50,743 nucleotides of DNA from Methanobrevibacter sp. GTDB lineage: Archaea > Methanobacteriota > Methanobacteria > Methanobacteriales > Methanobacteriaceae. The stretch lies in assembly GCA_024689425.1 (NCBI GenBank), contig JAILDN010000027.1, positions 1 through 50,743 on the forward strand, written 5' to 3'. The position numbers and the translations under genes were made by a program. Numbering within the stretch: position 1 is the stretch's first letter; every line of letters starts with the position of its first letter. The notes beneath the pieces were generated by a model. That model was not told the origin of the DNA. It did not search any database and saw only the letters and a list, made by a program, of their open reading frames with translations. Positions 44,677 to 50,743 of the stretch are shown piece after piece.

Positions 44677-45585
44677 TTATTTCACACGATGTTTAATTTT
44701 AACACCAATGCCGTTAGAGCATTTCTCCATTTCTCGGCCTGTTAAGATAGCTTTACCAACACCAACTACAGAATTGTCTTTTACAACCACAACTTCATCA
44801 TTTGGGATAATATTGTGGCTTGCTTTATTAATTCCTGGTGCAAAAACAGTATTCGTTTCTAAATCGAAATCAATGTTAACAATATTGATGCCCAAATCTT
44901 TCAGGATTTCGCCACCTGCCAAATTTAAGCGGTAAAGGCCATAATCTTTATTTAAAAGAGCTATCTGTTTTCCATCAACCATGATCTGTTTGTGATATCT
45001 TCCTTTAGTTTTAACATTATCTGGAATAAAATCGCGAGCTCCAGGACCAAATTGATAAACAGCTATTGACCTAAGTTCATTTAAAACTTTTTCACGTCTG
45101 TTGATTTTGTTGTGATTTTTTAGTTCCATCCTAAGATTATAAATTGAATCGGGAGATGTTGGTTTACCGTCTTTACAAGTTAATGTAAATTCATCTAAAA
45201 ATGCCTCACAGGATTCCAAATATCCTCCATGAAGGTGAGCAATAACATTTTTTCCTTCACAGTACTTTTCAATTAACCTTCCAGTTTCTGTAATTTCATC
45301 TTTGGACCATGAACCGGTTGTACTGACATCATATGATTGAATAGGGAAAGTATTTTCAAGTTCTCTTGGACAGATTCCAAATGGGGAAGTTACAATAAGT
45401 TCTTGAAAGGACCGTGTAACTTTTCTAAAAGCTTGGTGTGACTTGGAATTGGAATATGGCTTTTTCATACTGCATGGAAGCAATACAACACTATCTCCAA
45501 TAGGTTTCATCAATTCCATTCTCTGTCTCCATCTAACGGCCTCCGGCCTGTATAAAGACTCTTCACTTGAACATATTACCTTCAT
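44677..45585 (-). CDS. arcS: Archaeosine synthase ArcS core plus PUA domain, lacking the TGT-like part
   Basis: A 302-residue protein. PCSMKKPYSNSKSH (37-50) is the conserved core of ArcS, which attaches lysine to preQ0 at tRNA position 15. PFGICPRELENTFPIQSYDV and HLHGGYLESCEAF also belong to this core. The last 85 or so residues form a PUA domain (VVVVKDNSVVGVGKAILTG). Larger ArcS proteins start with a catalytically dead TGT-like half, which is absent here, so this appears to be the short or split form. GAGGAGAAATAATG couples it to the upstream HD gene (TAATG). Confidence 0.8.
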   Translation of the reverse strand: MKVICSSEESLYRPEAVRWRQRMELMKPIGDSVVLLPCSMKKPYSNSKSHQAFRKVTRSFQELIVTSPFGICPRELENTFPIQSYDVSTTGSWSKDEITETGRLIEKYCEGKNVIAHLHGGYLESCEAFLDEFTLTCKDGKPTSPDSIYNLRMELKNHNKINRREKVLNELRSIAVYQFGPGARDFIPDNVKTKGRYHKQIMVDGKQIALLNKDYGLYRLNLAGGEILKDLGINIVNIDFDLETNTVFAPGINKASHNIIPNDEVVVVKDNSVVGVGKAILTGREMEKCSNGIGVKIKHRVK

Positions 45586-46082
45586 TATTTCTCCTCAAAA
45601 GCTTGTATTAACTCTTCATCAAGTTTGATTAATCGTTTAATATTTTCATCAGGCTCATCCATTCTAGATTGCCATTTTTTAATCACATAATCAACGTCAA
45701 CTTCTTTAGTTCCACTTATTAAATTGTCTGCATGAGCAACAATCTTTTCTTCTAAAGTTTCGGGAACATAAGATTTTTCTTCAAGACCCAATTTTAAAGC
45801 TTCTTTTTTAGTAATACCCGCACCAATATGTCTTTCAATAATATTTAACACGTCTGTCGAGTATCCATATTCTTGGGTAATTTCACGCCCTTCAATGGCA
45901 TGGGTGATGTCATGAGTTCTAGACCTTCCAATATCATGTAGTAAAGCACCTTTTCTTATAAGTTCTTTATTTGATTCGGGGAAATTTTCAGCTATTTTCA
46001 ATGCTTTTTCACACACGGCTATGGAGTGATCTATTACATTTTGTGGCGTATTTTCTTTTTTAAGAATTTCAATTTCCATCAT
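45585..46082 (-). CDS. HD-domain hydrolase, TIGR00295 family
   Basis: A 165-residue HD phosphohydrolase-type protein. VIDHSIAVCEKAL gives the first His, GALLHDIGRSRTHD the HD pair, HAIEGREI and IIERHIGAG further His, and EEKIVAHADNLI the final Asp. All metal ligands seem present. Physiological substrate unknown. The family often neighbours tRNA-modification genes in archaea, and here it is coupled to arcS. Confidence 0.8.
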   Translation of the reverse strand: MMEIEILKKENTPQNVIDHSIAVCEKALKIAENFPESNKELIRKGALLHDIGRSRTHDITHAIEGREITQEYGYSTDVLNIIERHIGAGITKKEALKLGLEEKSYVPETLEEKIVAHADNLISGTKEVDVDYVIKKWQSRMDEPDENIKRLIKLDEELIQAFEEK

Positions 46083-46088
46083 ATCAGT

Positions 46089-46940
46089 TTATTCACAAAG
46101 TTCTTCAAATTTCTGGAAATTCTTTTTATCGATTGTAATTCTTCTTTTAAGTAATTTCTTTTCCTTTTCAGCATCATATGGTTCTAATTCATAATCACAT
46201 ACTGGGCAGTAGAATTCATATTCGGAAGATTCAGTATAATTTCCTTTGAAATGTGCTGGTTCCATACAACATACAAAGTATAAATTATTTTCTAATTCAT
46301 CCAATAATTCTTCTCTTTGTTTTAATCTAGCGGTATAAAATTCAGTGATTTTTTCAACAGATTCTTCTTTATCAAATCTCCAGGTATATGTGAACCATTG
46401 GGTTTCAGGGTCTTTATTTCTTTTATAATTAGCTATTGAAGCATCATGAAGTTTATACAATAATTTTCTAACAGTATTTAATTTAATGTCTGTTTTTTCA
46501 TGTATTTCTTCATCGGTTTCAATCCCATCAATCAATGCTAAAATAATGAATTTAATGTATTCTAAATCAAGTTCTGAATTCAAAATTTCTTTTAAGAAAT
46601 CAGTAATTATAGAATTAGTTATTATCTCATTTTGTTTGGTGAATTCATCCATTTTTTGAGTAAATTTTTCGTCATCAAAGTTCCAACGTAATATTTCTTT
46701 TTTTGTTTTAGGTGCGGTATCTTTTTGATAATTGGCTATTGAAGCATCATGGAGTTTGATTAGTATTCTTGTATCGTCATCTATTTTTATCTCTTTTTTA
46801 CTTATTTTTTCAAATATTTCTGCATCTGTTTCAATACCCTTTTTGCTTTTTAATTTTTTTATAACCTTTTTTGTTTCTTTTAAATTATCAGGTCCTGCAA
46901 CTTTTTTTAAAAAATTGTTAGTGATTTGATTATTTTTCAT
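46089..46940 (-). CDS. tfe: Transcription factor E (TFE-alpha) with duplicated winged-helix domain
   Basis: A 283-residue protein, against about 170-180 for a usual archaeal TFE. Residues 127-200 are canonical: KLNTVRKLLYKLHDASIANY, then KRNKDPETQWFTYTWRFD. Residues 25-100 look like a second, more diverged copy with the same spacing: GIETDAEIFEK, KLHDASIANY (62-71, identical to 163-172) and RWNFDDEKF. The C-terminal zinc ribbon is odd: Cys224-Cys225 and Cys245-Cys248 are kept, but the first knuckle lacks the CPxC spacing. TFE stabilises open promoter complexes with RNA polymerase. It could be the main TFE or a paralogue. Confidence 0.78.
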   Translation of the reverse strand: MKNNQITNNFLKKVAGPDNLKETKKVIKKLKSKKGIETDAEIFEKISKKEIKIDDDTRILIKLHDASIANYQKDTAPKTKKEILRWNFDDEKFTQKMDEFTKQNEIITNSIITDFLKEILNSELDLEYIKFIILALIDGIETDEEIHEKTDIKLNTVRKLLYKLHDASIANYKRNKDPETQWFTYTWRFDKEESVEKITEFYTARLKQREELLDELENNLYFVCCMEPAHFKGNYTESSEYEFYCPVCDYELEPYDAEKEKKLLKRRITIDKKNFQKFEELCE

Positions 46941-46994
46941 ATAATTTCCCCTAAAACTATAATATTATCTGTTTATTTTTTATATTATAAAAAG

Positions 46995-47849
46995 TTAGTT
47001 AATTTTTCTTATGATTACTGCGGGGGTATGGGTAATGCTATCAAGAGCTTCAATAGTTACTTCACTCTCAGAAGTACCTAATACATCTTTAACGCTATGG
47101 ATAGTTTTCATTTCTGTTGATAATGATTTTTGATAATCTTCTGCTATGTTTGCTATTTTTAATGCCTTATCAACACTTATTTCTTCACTGCATCCGAGTG
47201 GTGTTGATCCCATATTTTCACATAATTGGCCTTTAACGTAACCGAATACTCCTTTATCTGCTTCAATTCCGTCAATAGCGATTGGAAGTCCTGTAAAGTA
47301 TTTTCCATTTTTCATATATGTGGCATCAGTGTCAATAATCATAACACAAATGTTTTTGCCGATTTCAGCTTTAATCTCTTTAGCTACTTTTTCGGGGTTT
47401 TCAGGCAAAAGTGAAACACATGTTCCTGGAGCATTACTTAAATCAATACCTGCCTCTGATGCTGGTTTTAAGGCATGTTTTAAGCCATATAATTGAAGAA
47501 CTACTTCTTTGTGAGCTTCAGTTTCTTTAGGCAATCTTCTTAAATTTTTAATTGTTCTTTTTTTAATTTTTAAAAGAGGTCCTAAAATATAGCCCCAAAG
47601 ATATTTGCTCCAAACTACAGTTAGAAATTTAGCTTTAAGGGAGGGCACATATTCAGATTCATCAACTAAACGTCCTTGTGAAATTGAAACTGGAGTTTCA
47701 GCTATCACTAAATAGTCTCCATCTTCCATTAACTCACGAGCAGGAATTATAATAGAATTTAAATCTTCATTTGGCTTAATGTAGCCAGTTTCAATTGGAA
47801 TAACAATGTAATCTCCATTAATCACATGTTTTATATTTTCATCAATCAT
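46995..47849 (-). CDS. Coenzyme F420-0:L-glutamate ligase-like protein
   Basis: A 284-residue protein of the CofE-like fold. IPIETGYIKPNEDLNSIIIP, the EDGDYLVIAETPVSISQGRLVD block and MIIDTDATYMKNG match F420-0 gamma-glutamyl ligase (usually KIVSKAEGR and IISDTFGR). Differences in those motifs, a basic insert around KKRTIKNLRRL and the length suggest a divergent paralogue rather than CofE itself. It may attach glutamate to another cofactor. Divergent from the pyruvate-kinase-like gene. Confidence 0.65.
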   Translation of the reverse strand: MIDENIKHVINGDYIVIPIETGYIKPNEDLNSIIIPARELMEDGDYLVIAETPVSISQGRLVDESEYVPSLKAKFLTVVWSKYLWGYILGPLLKIKKRTIKNLRRLPKETEAHKEVVLQLYGLKHALKPASEAGIDLSNAPGTCVSLLPENPEKVAKEIKAEIGKNICVMIIDTDATYMKNGKYFTGLPIAIDGIEADKGVFGYVKGQLCENMGSTPLGCSEEISVDKALKIANIAEDYQKSLSTEMKTIHSVKDVLGTSESEVTIEALDSITHTPAVIIRKIN

Positions 47850-47910
47850 ATTAATCCTATATAATAATATATACTACTATTACAATATAATATTATTTAA
47901 GGGTGAAATA

Positions 47911-48477
47911 ATGGAAATCAAATATTTTGAAAAAGAAGGTGAAGATTATACTGATGAATTAGTTGCAGCAGTAAAAGAAAGGCTAGATGCTTCAGAAGAA
48001 ATCGATACTATTGTCATTGCTTCCGCAACAGGTAAATCCGCATTAAAATTATATGATGCAATTGATGGTGACGCAGAGATAATTAATGTTACCCATCATG
48101 CAGGATTTAAAGAAGAAAATACATTAGATATTACTGATGAGATGATTGATGAACTCGAGGAAAAAGGAATTACAACATTAGCAGGTTGTCACGCATTCAG
48201 TGGTGCAAATCGTGGAGTTACTAATAAATATGGGGGATTTGCTCCTTTAGATATTGTTTCAGATACTCTCCGTATGATCTCCCATGGTGTAAAAGTTGCC
48301 TGTGAAATATCAATCATGGCAGCAGATGCAGGTTTGGTAGATGTTGGGGATGAAATAATTGCAATTGGTGGTAGAGGCTCCGGCGTCGATACTGCAGTTA
48401 TATTAACACCGGTAAACGCTAAAGATTTATTCAATTTAAAAATTCATGAAATTATTGCGATGCCAAGAGACAGATAA
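47911..48477 (+). CDS. Stand-alone pyruvate kinase C-terminal-like domain protein
   Basis: A 188-residue protein resembling only the C-terminal domain of pyruvate kinase, as in a family common in archaea. DTIVIASATGKSALKLYD and a long Gly-rich VTHHAGFKEEN stretch are seen, plus GDEIIAIGGRGSGVDTAVIL at the end. The kinase barrel is absent, so it cannot phosphorylate ADP by itself. It may bind phosphorylated ligands or nucleotides. Function unknown. Confidence 0.75.
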   Translation: MEIKYFEKEGEDYTDELVAAVKERLDASEEIDTIVIASATGKSALKLYDAIDGDAEIINVTHHAGFKEENTLDITDEMIDELEEKGITTLAGCHAFSGANRGVTNKYGGFAPLDIVSDTLRMISHGVKVACEISIMAADAGLVDVGDEIIAIGGRGSGVDTAVILTPVNAKDLFNLKIHEIIAMPRDR

Positions 48478-48596
48478 AATTCAACAAATGCAGTATTTTT
48501 CGATATAATTTTTCACATTTATAGTTGCATTTAAATATTAGTTTAAACAGAAATATTTAACAATTATTTTTAAAGCAGAGGATGTGGGGTTAATTC

Positions 48597-49733
48597 GTGA
48601 AATTTATAGATGATGCAATTAAAGAATCTGAAGAAAGAATGGAAAAAATGGATTCCAAAAAAACTATTACTTCCGATATAGATAACGATCTTGTCGAATT
48701 TATCAAAAAAACTAATATTTATGTTGTTGGTGCTGGTGGTGCAGGAAACAACACTATCTCAAGATTATCTGAAATCGGTATTGAAGGTGCTGAAACAATC
48801 ACCGTTAATACTGATGCTCAAGATTTATATTACAGTCAATCTGATAAAAAAATTCTCTTAGGTAGAAAAACCTCTGGTGGATTAGGTGCAGGTGGAGATC
48901 CAAGTATTGGTGAAGAATGTGCTGAAGAAACTGAGGATGAAATAAGAGAATCTCTTGAAGGCGCAGACATGGTATTTGTGACTTGTGGTCTTGGTGGAGG
49001 AACTGGTACTGGTTCAGCACCTATTGTTGCTAAAATAGCTAAAAAGTTAGGTGCATTGACTGTAGCTGTTGTTACCATGCCATTTTCAGCAGAAGGTATT
49101 AGAAGAAGAAATAATGCTGATGATGGTTTAGAAAAACTTAAAGAAGCATCTGATACCGTAATTATTATTCCTAATGATAAACTATTAGAAGTAGCTCCAA
49201 ATCTCCCATTAACTAAAGCATTTTTAGTTTCTGATGAAATTTTGGGAAGAGCTGTTAAAGGAATTACTGAATTAATTACTAAACCAGGTATTGTAAGTTT
49301 AGACTTCGCTGATATTAAGAGTATCATGGAAGGTTCTGGTATGGCAATGATTGGTATGGGTGAATCTGACTCTGGTGACAGAGCATTGGAATCTGTACAT
49401 GAAGCATTAAGCAGTCCTTTACTTGATATTGACATTTCAAATGCTACTGGTGCATTAATTAACATTTCCAGTGGTGAAGATTTAACATTACATGAATCTG
49501 AAAAAATCGTGCAAGTTGTTGCCGATAAATTGGACCCGGAAGCAAATATTATTTGGGGTGCTCAACTTGACCCAGCATTACAAAGCACTGTCAGAACAAC
49601 CATTGTTGTTTCAGGCATTAAATCTGGTGAAGTAGATTCTGATGTTGATTTCGAAGAGGATAATGTTGAATCAGCAAGTGAAGTCCAAAGTACTAGTGAT
49701 CAATTAGATGATTTTATTGATGGAATTTTCTAA
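48597..49733 (+). CDS. ftsZ: Cell division protein FtsZ
   Basis: A 378-residue tubulin-like GTPase that forms the division ring. [25 protein letters not shown] and the tubulin signature [10 protein letters not shown] bind GTP, and the T7 loop region DFADIKSIM completes the catalytic site. Residues 1-35 form a charged N-terminal extension and the C-terminus ends in a flexible acidic tail with [11 protein letters not shown]. The start is GTG behind a GGGGT site. Followed by secE and spt5. Confidence 0.96.
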   Translation: MKFIDDAIKESEERMEKMDSKKTITSDIDNDLVEFIKKTNIYVVGAGGAGNNTISRLSEIGIEGAETITVNTDAQDLYYSQSDKKILLGRKTSGGLGAGGDPSIGEECAEETEDEIRESLEGADMVFVTCGLGGGTGTGSAPIVAKIAKKLGALTVAVVTMPFSAEGIRRRNNADDGLEKLKEASDTVIIIPNDKLLEVAPNLPLTKAFLVSDEILGRAVKGITELITKPGIVSLDFADIKSIMEGSGMAMIGMGESDSGDRALESVHEALSSPLLDIDISNATGALINISSGEDLTLHESEKIVQVVADKLDPEANIIWGAQLDPALQSTVRTTIVVSGIKSGEVDSDVDFEEDNVESASEVQSTSDQLDDFIDGIF

Positions 49734-49854
49734 ATCCATTAATAATTTTTAAATTTTTTTAGATTTATAGAAAACTTTATTAATAAATAACTTCTATATT
49801 TTATATTACTATTTTATTATAATTTACTAAATTTTTTTATTTTGGGTATTTAAA

Positions 49855-50034
49855 ATGAATGTACAAGAAAGTTTTAATAAGTTTATTAAAGACAGTAAAA
49901 GAGTATTAAAAGTAGCAAGAAAACCTGATACTAGCGAATATTTGGAATTTGCTAAAATTACTGCTATTGGTGTCCTTATTGTGGGTGCCATTGGTTTTGT
50001 CATGGTTTTAATAGGCCAATTAATTGGTTTATAA
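49855..50034 (+). CDS. secE: Protein translocase subunit SecE (Sec61 gamma)
   Basis: A 59-residue protein with an amphipathic N-terminal half (MNVQESFNKFIKDSKRVLKV, then ARKPDTSEYLEF) and one transmembrane helix (about residues 35-57). This is the archaeal Sss1/SecE layout, and ARKPD...EF is the family motif. It clamps SecY in the membrane. It lies before spt5, the usual archaeal order, but 238 bp separate the two. Confidence 0.93.
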   Translation: MNVQESFNKFIKDSKRVLKVARKPDTSEYLEFAKITAIGVLIVGAIGFVMVLIGQLIGL

Positions 50035-50123
50035 ACCCTTTCTTTTATCTTTTTTAAAATTTGATCCAAATTAAATTATAATGAAATGTTAATTTTTATT
50101 TCAAAATCTCGTTTTTTTGAAAA

Positions 50124-50132
50124 CTTTATATA
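50124..50132 (+). promoter_or_regulatory. TATA box of spt5
   Basis: CTTTATATA. A start near 50155 gives a leader of about 118 nt. Within it ACAAGA-(9 nt, T-rich loop)-TCTTGT (50174-50194) can form a hairpin. Confidence 0.5.
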
Positions 50133-50272
50133 CTATTATTAATAGATATATTGATATTATAGAAATCTATTTTACAAGATTTTTTTAGTCTTGTTACATT
50201 GTTTTTATAATAACTTTTAACTTAATATATGATTTTATTAACAATAAGAATATTGAAATAGGTGAATTTTTC

Positions 50273-50740
50273 ATGGAAGATACTAATAGTTCCATATATG
50301 CTCTTAAAACATCTGTAGGACAAGAAAGAAATGTTGCTAGACTTTTAGCCCGTAAAGCTAAAATGCCTGGTGTAGGTATTTTATCAATTCTTGTTCCGGA
50401 ATCTTTAAAAGGGTATATCTTAGTTGAATCTGAAACTAAAATAGATTTAAGGAATCCTAACTTAAAAGTACAACATTTAAGAGGTGTTGTTGAGGGTAAG
50501 GGCGGTATTACCTTTGAAGAAGCTAAAAGATTCTTAAAACCAGAGCCAATTATTTCCTCTATTCAAAAAGGAAGTATTGTTGAACTTATTTCTGGTCCAT
50601 TCAAAGGTGAAAGAGCTAAAGTGGTTCGTATTGATGAATCACGTGAAGAAGTTGTTCTTGAGTTAATAGAAGCAGCAGTTCCAATTCCGGTAACTGTTAA
50701 AGCTGATCAAATAAGAATAATTCAAAAGGAGGCTGACTGA
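50273..50740 (+). CDS. spt5: Transcription elongation factor Spt5 (NusG)
   Basis: A 155-residue protein with an NGN domain ([20 protein letters not shown], then [11 protein letters not shown]) that clamps RNA polymerase over the DNA, and a KOW domain ([20 protein letters not shown]). Length and order are typical of archaeal Spt5. GGTGAA precedes the ATG. It overlaps the next start codon (TGATG). Confidence 0.95.
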   Translation: MEDTNSSIYALKTSVGQERNVARLLARKAKMPGVGILSILVPESLKGYILVESETKIDLRNPNLKVQHLRGVVEGKGGITFEEAKRFLKPEPIISSIQKGSIVELISGPFKGERAKVVRIDESREEVVLELIEAAVPIPVTVKADQIRIIQKEAD

Positions 50741-50743
50741 TGG
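50740..50743 (+). CDS. Start codon of the next gene, probably ribosomal protein uL11
   Basis: AAGGAGG at 50726-50732 followed by an ATG at 50740 that overlaps the spt5 stop. Only four bases are visible. The uL11 call rests on the conserved archaeal order secE-spt5-rpl11 alone. Confidence 0.4.

Overview
The window is AT-rich and densely coded, and it reads as a chromosomal segment of a methanogenic archaeon of the order Methanobacteriales, most like a gut or rumen Methanobrevibacter. The evidence is the gene content: methanogenesis marker protein 8, an MptE-like pterin kinase, ArcS-type archaeosine synthase, Orc1/Cdc6, TFE, Spt5, SecE, eS1, pelota, RtcB with archease, archaeal apgM, an F420 ligase-like protein and MraY/MurG-like enzymes that fit a pseudomurein wall. 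A secreted beta-helix adhesin with a papain domain also fits that genus. Ribosome binding sites are of the GGTGAT/GGAGG type, and promoters carry TTTATATA-like TATA boxes.

Layout. 1-2673 (-): surface adhesin/cysteine protease, cut by the window edge. 2.8-9.2 kb: tautomerase, dUTPase, a ThDP enzyme, a three-gene GerW/DUF2953 cluster, a class V aminotransferase, a YczE-type membrane protein and MptE. 9.3-14.2 kb: Orc1/Cdc6, then archease, a small membrane protein, RtcB, a methylthioadenosine/thioinosine phosphorylase and a NifX-like protein. 14.3-19.5 kb: CPBP protease, a hairpin-rich non-coding stretch, eS1 with a one-base frameshift, DUF92, apgM and glmM. 19.5-27.1 kb: a decayed gene, rubredoxin, a five-gene operon (glmU, gamma-carbonic anhydrase, hisC, a radical SAM activase, ASCH-TPR), a second phosphohexomutase and an OB-fold membrane protein. 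27.1-28.2 kb: a 1-kb non-coding island. 28.2-38.6 kb: lig, thiC, marker 8, DUF4013, a DnaQ-like exonuclease, Cdc48, an unknown gene and tyrA. 38.6-50.7 kb: pelota, MraY/MurG-like pair, a flavoprotein, HypC, an ACT regulator, tRNA-Ile, DUF59, arcS, an HD protein, a duplicated-domain TFE, a CofE-like protein, a pyruvate-kinase C-terminal-like protein, ftsZ, secE, spt5 and the start codon of a further gene.

How the genes connect. GlmM, GlmU and the MraY/MurG-like pair could supply and use UDP-GlcNAc for the wall. RtcB and archease form an RNA-ligation module. SecE-Spt5 is the usual archaeal prelude to the ribosomal stalk genes.

Most notable items: (i) the 27.1-28.2 kb island, with an undescribed 34-codon hydrophobic peptide gene behind a perfect Shine-Dalgarno and a structured leader (type I toxin-like), followed by a separate three-hairpin candidate ncRNA; (ii) a TFE with two tandem winged-helix copies; (iii) a DnaQ-like exonuclease whose only start consistent with its catalytic motif is ATT; (iv) paired inverted repeats at the cdc48 promoter; (v) a frameshifted essential ribosomal gene; (vi) a recurring hairpin plus U-tract terminator pattern, often overlapping stop codons.
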